A stretch of DNA of 64,000 bases from Cryomorphaceae bacterium (GTDB lineage Bacteria > Bacteroidota > Bacteroidia > Flavobacteriales > ECT2AJA-044). The notes under the pieces are model-generated. The model was not told the origin of the DNA. It did not search any database and worked only from the letters and a program-made list of their open reading frames with translations. Position numbers and translations under genes: made by a program. Every line of letters begins with the position of its first letter. Position 1 is the stretch's first letter. Location of the stretch: assembly GCA_017798125.1 (NCBI GenBank), contig CP059070.1:1426001-1490000 (forward strand), in the 5' to 3' direction. Shown in pieces: positions 1 to 8,035 of this stretch.

Positions 1-678
1 AAATCCGCCCGCAAGGGTGAAGTTTTTGATCTTTTGAGCGACTGCGAGTTTCGCCTGACTCACTTTGGTGTAGCCTAAAGCAGCAGCACGCGCTTCTGAA
101 TCGCGTTTTTGATCAATGTACCAAGGGGCGTTCCGAAAGGCGCGATAGAACCGACCGTATTGACCGGTGAAATCCTCGTGATGAAGGTGTAGCCAATCGT
201 AGAGGAGTAAAAGATCACTTAAAACTTCCTCGTCGTATACAACGTCATAGGGGATTTCGGCATACGTCAGGGCCAGAGTAACGGCGTCATCCCAGGGCTG
301 GGCTGTTTTGGGCGAGTATACCGCAATCTTGGGAGGCTTTTCCAACTTGACGGCATCCATGTTCACCTCCGGAGAGGAAATTTCTGCCAGAATCTGGTTG
401 GCTTGAACGTCGGCGATCAGGTTGTAGCTCACCCCGCGAATAATGCACTCGCGCTCGATCATCTCCCCGTAGGGGATCAGAAAACTTCCGCCTTCATAAT
501 TGAGGAGCCATTGCACGGTGACCTCGCGCTCGAGGACCCAATACGCAATACCATAGGCCTTTAAATGGTCCTTCTGTCCTGTCTCGCCCATCGGAATGAG
601 GATGTGGCGTGAGAAGGCATTGAAACTGAGCATTAGTCCCAAGAGGACTAAGCATATTTTAGAAAGGGGTTTGCCCAT
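1..678 (-). CDS. Partial protein of the Bacteroidota 'asparagine synthetase B'-like family
   Basis: The open frame runs without a stop from an ATG at 678 through the left edge, so 226 N-terminal residues are visible and the C-terminus is missing. Residues 1-23 look like a signal peptide (MGKPLSKICLVLLGLMLSFN, then AFS-RH), followed by HILIPMGETGQKDHLKAYG, a sequence I associate with proteins labelled asparagine synthetase B beside dnaB in flavobacteria. No SGGxDS ATP-pyrophosphatase motif is seen in the visible part, and an exported N-terminus is odd for a cytosolic synthetase, so the catalytic label should be treated as a family name only. The start lies inside the end of dnaB (20-base overlap, same strand), which implies translational coupling. 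Two small GATG hairpins (2-19 and 460-476) lie inside it. Confidence 0.6.
   Translation of the reverse strand, partial: MGKPLSKICLVLLGLMLSFNAFSRHILIPMGETGQKDHLKAYGIAYWVLEREVTVQWLLNYEGGSFLIPYGEMIERECIIRGVSYNLIADVQANQILAEISSPEVNMDAVKLEKPPKIAVYSPKTAQPWDDAVTLALTYAEIPYDVVYDEEVLSDLLLLYDWLHLHHEDFTGQYGRFYRAFRNAPWYIDQKRDSEARAAALGYTKVSQAKLAVAQKIKNFTLAGGF
2..19 (-). repeat. GATG-hairpin family, degenerate copy
   Basis: Minus-strand CACCC TTGC GGGCG GATT. One arm pair (A opposite C) is mismatched and the loop is TTGC, so this is a variant of the family defined at 17365. It lies in the sense direction of the partial gene at the left edge. Confidence 0.4.
460..476 (-). repeat. GATG-hairpin family copy
   Basis: Minus-strand TCCCC TAC GGGGA GATG, perfect 5-bp stem. 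Sense orientation within the partial gene, where it encodes LIPYGEM. The arm sequence is unlike any other copy in the window yet is fully self-complementary. Confidence 0.75.
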
Positions 679-2143
679 CATCGAAGGCATCGTCGTTCAT
701 TTTCGATTCTACAAATCCGCCGCCGGAGTAGCCGAAGTCATCGAGGTCCGCGAATTTGGCCAAGTGGCCGACGAACTTGAGGCGCACTTCATCCAGGGCA
801 CCGTTCCGGTGTTTGGCCAGGATGAACTCCGCTTGACCTTCACAGGGCGTGTGCTCTTCGTCGTCCCATTCGGTGAGACCGTAGTACTCGGGTCGGTAAA
901 TGAAACTCACGATGTCCGCATCCTGTTCAATCGCTCCGGATTCCCGAAGGTCAGACAACAATGGACGCTTGGATCCACCGCGCGTTTCCACCGCACGACT
1001 CAACTGACTCAGTGCAATCACCGGTACGTTGAGCTCTTTGGCGATACTCTTTAAGGAACGGGAAATGGTACTGATTTCTTGCTCTCGGTTTCCCCCTTTT
1101 TGGTCGGATCCGGCGGTCATCAGCTGGAGGTAGTCAATAATGATAATTCCGACGTTGTGCTGGGAAACCAGACGACGACATTTCGCGCGCAAGTCGAAGA
1201 TCGATAGAGCAGGGGTGTCGTCGATGAAGAGCGGTGCTTTTTCAAGATTCTTGATCTTGGCGTGGAGCTGCTGCCACTCAAAGTCTTCAAGACTTCCTTT
1301 TCTAAGTTTCTCGGAGCTCAGCCCGGTCTCGGAAGAGATCAAACGAGTGATCAGCTGTACACTCGACATCTCCAGGGAGAAAACTGCTACAGGTGTTTGG
1401 TGGTCGATGGCCATGTTTCGGGCCATGGACAAAACGAAGGCCGTTTTTCCCATACCTGGACGTGCCGCCAAAATGACGAGGTCACTTTTCTGCCAGCCTG
1501 AGGTGAGTTTGTCGATCTGCGTAAATCCGCTGGGGACTCCACTGAGTCCTTGCTTCCGTGAAATATCTTCAATGTTCTGCAGGGCCTGTTGAATCAGACT
1601 TTCGGCAGAATCGTAGTTCTTTTTGATGTTCCCTTCGGTAATCTCGAAGAGTCGGGCTTCCGCCTTGTCTAGGAGTTCGAGAACGTCTGTAGTTTCGTCA
1701 AAGGCATCCCGAATAATCTCACTCGCCACCCGCACCAGCTCACGTTGGATATACTTCTGTACAATAATGCGCGAATGGAATTCGATGTGTGCCGATGAGC
1801 TGACGCGCTGCGTCAATTGAGCCAAGTAGTAATCCCCGCCCGCAATATCCAATTTGCCTTCTTCTTTGAGGAAGTTGGCCACAGTAAGCATGTCGATGGG
1901 CTTGCTGTCTCCAAAGAGCGCTTTAATGGCGCGGAAGATCTCTTGATGGCTTTCTTTGTAGAACGCTTCGGCGCTGATGATATCAATCACCTCGTTTAGC
2001 GCGTTCTTGTCTATGAGCAATGCACCCAACACCGCTTCCTCGAGATCGACCGCCTGTGGCGGAACGCGACCGTGCTCCATGTCGATGACGGGCGCTTTGC
2101 TGCGTTGCGGAACTCGGGAGGGATTGTTTTGTACATTAGCCAT
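659..2143 (-). CDS. dnaB: Replicative DNA helicase DnaB
   Basis: Hexameric 5'-3' helicase that unwinds DNA at the replication fork and recruits primase. The 494-residue product has the all-helical N-terminal domain at about residues 30-130 (EEAVLGALLID), a linker, and a RecA-type core from about 195. The Walker A loop is ARPGMGKTAF (about 226-236) and Walker B is GIIIIDYLQLM (about 334-344), followed by the arginine-rich region SQLSRAVETRG. Length is normal for the family and no intein is present. It starts with ATG at 2143, 38 bases from a divergent lipoprotein gene, and its last 20 bases overlap the next gene downstream. Confidence 0.97.
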   Translation of the reverse strand: MANVQNNPSRVPQRSKAPVIDMEHGRVPPQAVDLEEAVLGALLIDKNALNEVIDIISAEAFYKESHQEIFRAIKALFGDSKPIDMLTVANFLKEEGKLDIAGGDYYLAQLTQRVSSSAHIEFHSRIIVQKYIQRELVRVASEIIRDAFDETTDVLELLDKAEARLFEITEGNIKKNYDSAESLIQQALQNIEDISRKQGLSGVPSGFTQIDKLTSGWQKSDLVILAARPGMGKTAFVLSMARNMAIDHQTPVAVFSLEMSSVQLITRLISSETGLSSEKLRKGSLEDFEWQQLHAKIKNLEKAPLFIDDTPALSIFDLRAKCRRLVSQHNVGIIIIDYLQLMTAGSDQKGGNREQEISTISRSLKSIAKELNVPVIALSQLSRAVETRGGSKRPLLSDLRESGAIEQDADIVSFIYRPEYYGLTEWDDEEHTPCEGQAEFILAKHRNGALDEVRLKFVGHLAKFADLDDFGYSGGGFVESKMNDDAFDDGQTPF

Positions 2144-2181
2144 ATAGCCTTCTTTGTTTCGGCCTTAAGGGCCAGGGTATC

Positions 2182-3474
2182 ATGCAAAAGACGTTAAAAA
2201 TAGCCTTTTTTCTAAGCCTTTTCGTGCTTATAGTTATCCACAGTTGCACCCCGGATGACAACACTCCACCCGTGGTCGAAATTGAGTTGCCCAGCGATGG
2301 AGCTTTTGTGGATGCAGGAGATACTATTTTGGTCAAAGCAACCGCCACAGACGATGAGCAAATCACCCGCTGGGTGGTTACCATGACAGACGATGCCTTC
2401 ATTCCCATAGGACCCCGAATCGAATTTGAGCCCAGTGGGAAGAACGTTCAGATCGAGACTGATTACCCCATTCCCATTGACCTTGCGAGCGGGACGTATT
2501 ACATCCGAGTGAGCGCCAGTGATGGTGAGGCCACGACCAATGCATTTTCCCAGTTGAATTTAACGGGTATTCCGAAGGATCGCCTCGGCCTGGTGGCCAT
2601 CGTGGAATCCAATGGGAACTATACTGCGAGGTACCGGATGGATGGTCAAGCTTGGCAGACCATTGCCGACTTGGGTGCCGAATTTGTAGGAGCTGACCTG
2701 AGTAGTGAAACGCAACGCCTAGTGACCTCGGGTTGGGAGACGGAACCCTTCCGTGTTTTCGACTTGAACACCATGCTCGAAGTCTATCAACGCGATTGCC
2801 AATCGGCACCGGGAGAACCCTGTGTCTCGGCTGTTGCAACGGACGGTGAATACTTCTTTATGGGGATGCGCGAAGGCCGGACACGGAGCTGGAGTGCCAG
2901 TGGACAGTTGGACAGCGATTTCACTACCCCCGAATTCAGATACCCTCGAGGATTTCATTTCCAAGACAATCGAATTTACACCGTGGAGCGTTCCTTCGCG
3001 GACAACTTCCAGCGCTGGGCTTCCTACAACGCGGACAACGGCTTTCCCCTTCAAGAAATACTGATCAACGGCTCGTACGTTGATGCTTTTCCGGTGACCA
3101 CGAACCAGACTCTGATGTTCTCGAACGAGAATGGACTAGGGCAAATGCGGTACTATTTCTATGTGGAAAATGGATTTCAGCTACCCATTCCCGGGCCAAC
3201 AGGAACCATTCAAGCAGCCGCCCAGCGGACTCCTGAAAAGTACTTTTATGCGCAGACCGATGGGATCTACAGCATAGATCTAAGTTCCACCAATAATCTT
3301 CTTTTTAAGGGAGGGGTTTCGGCCGAACATTTGGCCTATGACGGAGTGACCAACGAACTGGTCGCGGCCTTCGGAAATGTCATCATCGGCTACGATGCCA
3401 ACGATGGCGGACAACGATATCTCACCAGTCCTGGCGGGGAGGTGCAGGCGGTTTTTGTCTGGTTTACCCGGTAA
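2182..3474 (+). CDS. Lipoprotein with N-terminal Ig-like domain, function unknown
   Basis: 430 residues. A hydrophobic signal ends in the lipobox LIVIHSC (Cys22), so the protein should be lipid-anchored and exported. Residues about 27-125 ([20 protein letters not shown]) look like an Ig-like/PKD-type beta domain often found in surface lipoproteins of this phylum. The remainder ([20 protein letters not shown] onward) has repeated strand-turn segments and may form a beta-propeller, but I recognise no catalytic motif. The gene diverges from dnaB and its last 11 bases overlap the convergent accA. I cannot assign a function. Confidence 0.85.
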   Translation: MQKTLKIAFFLSLFVLIVIHSCTPDDNTPPVVEIELPSDGAFVDAGDTILVKATATDDEQITRWVVTMTDDAFIPIGPRIEFEPSGKNVQIETDYPIPIDLASGTYYIRVSASDGEATTNAFSQLNLTGIPKDRLGLVAIVESNGNYTARYRMDGQAWQTIADLGAEFVGADLSSETQRLVTSGWETEPFRVFDLNTMLEVYQRDCQSAPGEPCVSAVATDGEYFFMGMREGRTRSWSASGQLDSDFTTPEFRYPRGFHFQDNRIYTVERSFADNFQRWASYNADNGFPLQEILINGSYVDAFPVTTNQTLMFSNENGLGQMRYYFYVENGFQLPIPGPTGTIQAAAQRTPEKYFYAQTDGIYSIDLSSTNNLLFKGGVSAEHLAYDGVTNELVAAFGNVIIGYDANDGGQRYLTSPGGEVQAVFVWFTR

Positions 3475-4414
3475 CCCCCATTTTGGAGAACTTGTCTCGA
3501 CGCTTTTTAATCAACGCGGCACTTTCCATTTCCTCCAACTTGGTTGTATGCTTGACGATCTCTTTTTTGACTAGGGCAAAAATGCCTTCTGGATCCGTGT
3601 GAGCGCCTCCAAGTGGCTCTTTGATGATCCCGTCAATCAACTTGTTCTTTTTCATGTCTTCCGCCGTGAGCTTGAGTGCTTCAGCGGCTTGTTCCTTGTA
3701 TTCCCAGCTGCGCCAGAGAATAGAAGAACAGCTTTCAGGTGAGATCACCGAATACCAGGTATTCTGCAACATGAGAACGCGATCTCCAATTCCAATTCCC
3801 AAAGCTCCACCTGAGGCTCCTTCGCCAATGATGATGCAAATGATGGGCACCTTAATCTTGAACATTTCGATCAGGTTACGGGCAATTGCCTCCCCTTGTC
3901 CGCGCTCTTCAGCTTCCAATCCTGGAAAGGCTCCGGGAGTGTCGATGAAGATGACAATGGGTTTGTTGAATTTTTCCGCTAAACGCATCAGGCGAAGAGC
4001 TTTGCGGTATCCTTCAGGATTGGCCATCCCGAAATTACGGTACTGACGAAGCTTGGTATTCTTTCCCTTTTGCTGACCAATCAGCATATAGGTCTTCCCA
4101 TCGATGCTGCCGAATCCACCAACCATGGCCTTGTCATCGCGAACGCCACGATCTCCGTGCTGCTCCAGCCAATCACCATCGGTTAAGGCCTCGATATAAT
4201 CTAGGGTATAAGGACGATTGGGGTGGCGGCTCATTTGCACGCGTTGCCAATCGCTCAAGTTCGAATAGATCTCCTTACGGGCATCGTTCAACTTCTTGTC
4301 CAGCTCCTTCAAGGTCTTTGTGACGTCGACCTGCGTTTCATCACCCAGCTGAACGGCCTTTTCTCTTTGCTCTTCCAATTCCTTGATTGGTTGCTCAAAA
4401 TCGAGATATTCCAT
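3464..4414 (-). CDS. accA: Acetyl-CoA carboxylase carboxyltransferase subunit alpha
   Basis: Alpha half of the carboxyltransferase that moves CO2 from carboxybiotin to acetyl-CoA, giving malonyl-CoA for fatty acid synthesis; it works with AccD. The 316 residues start [16 protein letters not shown], with the helical N-terminus and then the crotonase-fold core: [15 protein letters not shown], the glycine-rich [15 protein letters not shown] oxyanion region, and [13 protein letters not shown]. Length matches single-domain AccA proteins. ATG at 4414. The gene converges on the lipoprotein gene with an 11-base overlap of the 3' ends, leaving no room for a terminator. Confidence 0.96.
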   Translation of the reverse strand: MEYLDFEQPIKELEEQREKAVQLGDETQVDVTKTLKELDKKLNDARKEIYSNLSDWQRVQMSRHPNRPYTLDYIEALTDGDWLEQHGDRGVRDDKAMVGGFGSIDGKTYMLIGQQKGKNTKLRQYRNFGMANPEGYRKALRLMRLAEKFNKPIVIFIDTPGAFPGLEAEERGQGEAIARNLIEMFKIKVPIICIIIGEGASGGALGIGIGDRVLMLQNTWYSVISPESCSSILWRSWEYKEQAAEALKLTAEDMKKNKLIDGIIKEPLGGAHTDPEGIFALVKKEIVKHTTKLEEMESAALIKKRRDKFSKMGVTG

Positions 4415-4473
4415 AGCGTAGAATTTGGGGGTCTAAACTATCAAAATTTAACCGAAACGCCGCACGTAACTGC

Positions 4474-4481
4474 TATCTTTA
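4474..4481 (+). promoter_or_regulatory. Probable -7 element for ispE
   Basis: TATCTTTA, one base from the Bacteroidota -7 consensus TAnnTTTG, five bases before the ispE ATG. A transcript starting from it would be almost leaderless. No convincing -33 TTG is seen. Confidence 0.35.
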
Positions 4482-4486
4482 ACCGC

Positions 4487-5302
4487 ATGATCTACTACCC
4501 AAACGCCAAGATCAACCTGGGCCTCAACGTCCTGAATCGACGGGACGATGGCTTTCACAACCTCGAAACGGTCTTCTATCCCGTACCGCTAACCGATATT
4601 CTGGAGGTAACAGAAGGCGAGCGAGGCACTAAAGGCCATGTGCAGTTCAGCACCAGCGGCCTCCCGATCCCCGAAGGTGGAACCAACCTCTGCGAGCGCG
4701 CCTATCACCTGCTACTGGAAGATTTCGACTTGCCCTACACCCTCATACATCTGCATAAGGTGATTCCTATGGGCGCTGGCCTTGGTGGCGGATCCTCCGA
4801 TGCCGCCTACACCCTCATCGGCCTCAACGAGCTTTATGATTTGGGCCTACGGCCCGATGCACTCGCTCAGTACGCCGCTCAACTCGGGAGCGACTGTGCC
4901 TTCTTCGTGCACAATACACCTCTCTTTGCCACGCAGCGAGGAGATCATTTTCAAGAAATTCAGCTCGACCTCTCCGGCTGGCACCTCGCACTCGTCAACC
5001 CCAATATTCACGTCGGAACTGCGGAGGCCTATTCTGGGGTGGACAAAGACCCAGCCGGAAAAGGACTAATGAGTCACATTCAAGAACCCGTGGGCGAATG
5101 GCGACACCATGTGGTCAATGACTTTGAGAGCTCCGTCTTTCCACTGCACCCCATGATTGACTTATTGAAGGACCAGCTCTATGAAGAAGGAGCGGTTTAC
5201 GCCTCGATGAGCGGCAGTGGTAGTACCTGCTTCGGACTCTTTCGGGAAGCGCCAGACCTATCGCGATTCAGCGAGAACTTCTGCTGGCAAGGACAACTTT
5301 AG
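4487..5302 (+). CDS. ispE: 4-diphosphocytidyl-2-C-methyl-D-erythritol kinase
   Basis: GHMP-family kinase that phosphorylates CDP-methylerythritol in the non-mevalonate (MEP) isoprenoid pathway. The start chosen is the ATG at 4487 (MIYYPNAKINLGLNVLNRR), because NAKINLGL is the family's N-terminal substrate-binding motif; an upstream extension to 4223 would run back into the antisense of accA. The ATP loop is PMGAGLGGGSSDAAY (about residues 90-104) and GHMP motif 3 is SGSGSTCFGLF near 244. The 271-residue length is usual. The stop codon overlaps that of the convergent glycosylase by four bases. Confidence 0.95.
   Translation: MIYYPNAKINLGLNVLNRRDDGFHNLETVFYPVPLTDILEVTEGERGTKGHVQFSTSGLPIPEGGTNLCERAYHLLLEDFDLPYTLIHLHKVIPMGAGLGGGSSDAAYTLIGLNELYDLGLRPDALAQYAAQLGSDCAFFVHNTPLFATQRGDHFQEIQLDLSGWHLALVNPNIHVGTAEAYSGVDKDPAGKGLMSHIQEPVGEWRHHVVNDFESSVFPLHPMIDLLKDQLYEEGAVYASMSGSGSTCFGLFREAPDLSRFSENFCWQGQL
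4843..4859 (+). repeat. GATG-hairpin family copy
   Basis: GGGCC TAC GGCCC GATG, perfect stem, sense orientation in ispE, where it encodes LGLRPDA. Confidence 0.75.
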
Positions 5303-5922
5303 CTCCTCACAGGCTGCCTCCACCGCCATAAGTACCGCACGGCTAGCGATCGATTCGGTTTCCATCGATCTCCCAGTTCTCTAATACGCTCAGGGAGCTT
5401 CTTGTCTTCCTCAAAACCGTAGACCTCACAAACGGCTTTTTTGAGCTGATAGTCGGTTTCAGGAAATTCATCCGGACGCTCTAAGGTAAACAGCAGAATC
5501 ATCATCACCGTCCAGCGACTCACCCCTTTAACTGGTTCAAGAAGGTCGTAGATCTCGTTATTGCTCAGGGTATTCCAGTCAACTTGACTCAGGTTGAGCT
5601 CTTCCCAGTATTCCGCCCAAAGTTTTAGGGACTCCGCTTTTTGACGACTGAGCTTTAAAGGTCCCCAATAATCCGGGTCGTTCGCCAACACAAAGTCTGG
5701 AGTAATTGCTGCTCCTTGCATCAACTTTTTCAAGCGCTTGTAGCGAAAGGCCGCGTTCGAACCCGCATAGTGGATGCGCATATCCAAAATACAGCTGCAC
5801 AAGTCTTCAAAGACATCGTGGGTATTCGCGAACGAAGGGAAATCAATCGAATCAATGATTCCGCGAAGGACCGGATCGGTTTCCCTAAGCGCATCGCGCA
5901 ATTGAATTTCGTGGGACTGCAT
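5299..5922 (-). CDS. HhH-GPD DNA glycosylase, AlkA-like (3-methyladenine type)
   Basis: Base-excision repair enzyme removing alkylated bases. The 207 residues show the helix-hairpin-helix LEPVKGVSRWTVMMILLF (about 129-146) followed by FPETDYQLKKAV (about 155-166), whose Asp matches the catalytic aspartate of AlkA-type enzymes (usual form FPxxDxxLxK). There is no iron-sulfur cluster loop, which separates it from endonuclease III and MutY, and the N-terminal AlkA subdomain is short, as in many single-domain glycosylases. ATG at 5922; the stop overlaps the ispE stop by four bases. Confidence 0.88.
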   Translation of the reverse strand: MQSHEIQLRDALRETDPVLRGIIDSIDFPSFANTHDVFEDLCSCILDMRIHYAGSNAAFRYKRLKKLMQGAAITPDFVLANDPDYWGPLKLSRQKAESLKLWAEYWEELNLSQVDWNTLSNNEIYDLLEPVKGVSRWTVMMILLFTLERPDEFPETDYQLKKAVCEVYGFEEDKKLPERIRELGDRWKPNRSLAVRYLWRWRQPVRS

Positions 5923-5962
5923 GTTTCCTTAAACGAAATGATAGGGTACAAGTTTGAGCTCC

Positions 5963-7165
5963 CTACTTTTCAATGGCATTTTCGGTCGTGAAGCCGAATC
6001 TATAACGGGCTGAAAACTGGAAACGATTCAGACTCCCGCTGGTACCGTCAAACAGCTCTCGACTGGCCCAGGCGTACTCCAATCCCAATCGAAGCTGTGG
6101 GACGGGATCGTACTTCAAGTTGATGGAGGCGCTCATCGCTTTTTGGTTGGCTTCTTGAGAAATCGAAAAGTCCGGTTCAAGCAACTCAAAATAACCCACG
6201 TTCCCAGAGGAGGAGAGGATATTGGGAATCCAATAGTGATTGTATGCGATGTACCCATTTAGCGTAGGCAGCGATCGAATGGATTGGAAGTCTACATAAG
6301 CTGCATCGGAAACGAACGCTCCCGCTTGATAGCGTCCAACTCCTGATCCAGCACAAACGACCATTCTGAAATCGTCACCATTTTTTCCAACGGGAATTTT
6401 TCCTCCTGTGGTGATCCCAAAACCCGGAGTGCGATGGGTGCCGCTACTGTCTGAAATGCTCAGGAAACGGTACATTCCAGCAACAGACCAGGTTCCCCAG
6501 GATCCAGAAAAATTCTTGCGAACGACCACATCCGGCAAGTATTCTTGATCTGATATCAACTGCTCAGGAGCTCGTTGACTATACACTATAGATTCTGGAT
6601 TCTCTAAGGCGAATTGCCAGGTTCCTGCCTTGTACCTAAGCTGAGGTTGACGATTGGCTACTAACCCTTCTAGAGCACCTACAAAGTCCAAGTCATCGGG
6701 CACGACCACGACCATGAACGTGGACCACGTTTGTCCGATAAGCATTCGATCCCATTCAAAATAGAAGTGACGTATGCGGGGATTAAAGGAATTACTCACT
6801 TTTTCATCCCCCGTCGAAGACAGCATGAAATCGAGCTCGAGAAATCCGTGGATTTCAAATTCATTGATTTCAGTAGTCACGTCAAAATTGAAGCGCGATT
6901 CCTTGACATGTGCATCCAAGGTGCTCGAAGAAGTCCCATTACCTACTGGAATCTGACCTGGAAGAACAAAATCTCGCAAAGGACTGGTCCCACTTAGTGT
7001 TCCATTGTTGTAGGTCGTTTGAAGCACGTCCATTTTGACGTAGCCTCCATAGTTGAAGGTGGTGGTTTGAGCGTGAACACTGTCCATAAATCCTAAGAGG
7101 CACAGGAAAAGACAAATGAACCTTATTGAAGCTTTACCATTTATGTCTTTTACCCTATTTACCAC
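5963..7165 (-). CDS. DcaP-like outer membrane porin
   Basis: 400 residues with a signal peptide ending at VHAQ (about residue 33), then alternating beta-strand sequence and a C-terminal barrel end (FQFSARYRFGFTTENAIEK). The series NYGGYVKMDVL, HVKESRFNFDV, IGQTWSTFM and NRQPQLRYK matches the DcaP family of trimeric porins, which pass small anionic or dicarboxylic substrates; the actual substrate cannot be read here. It starts with GTG at 7165, overlapping the end of the upstream barrel gene by seven bases, so the two are probably co-translated. It is last in a three-gene block that starts at 11224. Confidence 0.82.
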   Translation of the reverse strand: MVNRVKDINGKASIRFICLFLCLLGFMDSVHAQTTTFNYGGYVKMDVLQTTYNNGTLSGTSPLRDFVLPGQIPVGNGTSSSTLDAHVKESRFNFDVTTEINEFEIHGFLELDFMLSSTGDEKVSNSFNPRIRHFYFEWDRMLIGQTWSTFMVVVVPDDLDFVGALEGLVANRQPQLRYKAGTWQFALENPESIVYSQRAPEQLISDQEYLPDVVVRKNFSGSWGTWSVAGMYRFLSISDSSGTHRTPGFGITTGGKIPVGKNGDDFRMVVCAGSGVGRYQAGAFVSDAAYVDFQSIRSLPTLNGYIAYNHYWIPNILSSSGNVGYFELLEPDFSISQEANQKAMSASINLKYDPVPQLRLGLEYAWASRELFDGTSGSLNRFQFSARYRFGFTTENAIEK

Positions 7166-7998
7166 GGAACATTGATGACGGGTGTTATTTGAAAAAACAC
7201 TCCCCAGCTAGGCCCTATCTGGTCCGGCCGGGTTGCAAAGTATTGACCTTGTACTGTTGCTTTAATCGGAGTGTTTCCCACCATTAAAGTTTTGGCTAAT
7301 CCTATGTTCAAGGGTATAGAAAAGTCTGTATCGACTCCATTGATGTAGTTTGCCGTGGCTATGGGACTTCCTCCAATTTGCCAACCTTTTTGCAGACTAA
7401 ACCAATAAAAGAACTGCGTGGTGCCGATATTCACTTGGTTCTGGCCCTCCGGGACATTCCCAACTCCCCACCAGTGTTGCCATAAGACTCCCAGAACACC
7501 CCATTTTTTTAGGATCCCGGCGAGAACCACCGGTCCCACTTGCCATTGCTCCTTACCCAGTCGAGGTGAAGAGGCAGTAGGTGCTATAACTGTAGGGCCA
7601 ATACCGTAAAGCAAACCTGTTTTGGTCGCCCTACCAACAATTCCCATAACGGCAATATCACCAAATCCTCTTTGAAGTTCCCATTCTCCTTGTTCATCAA
7701 GGTAGGGAGCAGCTGCAGTCGGGAAGCTTGGACGAACCGTCAAGTTGTACTTGCCGAGTTTAAAGGGCAGCGTTGGAAGAAAGATAAGCGAAGAACTCGT
7801 CTGATCACCCGCTCCCTCCAAGGATCCACCCCATAAATTATAATTGCCCTGGAGTACCAGGCTTGCCGTCAAACTCACCGGATTGGAGAGCTCTTGGGCA
7901 ATCTGGTCAATGGATTTCTTTTTTGAATCAGATTGGCCATGACTAGATAGCCCTAACCCTGTCATTATAAGACATAGAGAAACAATTTTTTTCGTCAT
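7159..7998 (-). CDS. Outer-membrane beta-barrel protein
   Basis: 279 residues from the ATG at 7998 (MTKKIVSLCLIMTGLGLSSH signal, cleavage near GQS). A longer frame to 8058 overlaps the BNR gene and adds nothing signal-like. The features SLVLQGNYNLWGG, PSFPTAAAPYLDEQ, FGDIAVMGIVGRA and YGIGPTVIAPTASSPRLG are typical of a proteobacterial and Bacteroidota barrel family often annotated, without biochemical support, as neuromedin U or phenol-degradation transporter. Glycine- and tryptophan-rich amphipathic strands continue to the C-terminal VPW. It sits 37 bases after the BNR gene and overlaps the DcaP-like gene by seven, so a joint export or uptake role is likely. Confidence 0.8.
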   Translation of the reverse strand: MTKKIVSLCLIMTGLGLSSHGQSDSKKKSIDQIAQELSNPVSLTASLVLQGNYNLWGGSLEGAGDQTSSSLIFLPTLPFKLGKYNLTVRPSFPTAAAPYLDEQGEWELQRGFGDIAVMGIVGRATKTGLLYGIGPTVIAPTASSPRLGKEQWQVGPVVLAGILKKWGVLGVLWQHWWGVGNVPEGQNQVNIGTTQFFYWFSLQKGWQIGGSPIATANYINGVDTDFSIPLNIGLAKTLMVGNTPIKATVQGQYFATRPDQIGPSWGVFFQITPVINVPW

Positions 7999-8035
7999 GG
8001 CAAATCGCTTTGTAGATACAAGACTCGGCAAGAGC

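Noticed and set aside
2163-2175. GGCCTTAAGGGCC near the dnaB start
   Set aside because: The stem is mismatched when the TTAA loop is used and the flanks do not match; too short for an operator claim.
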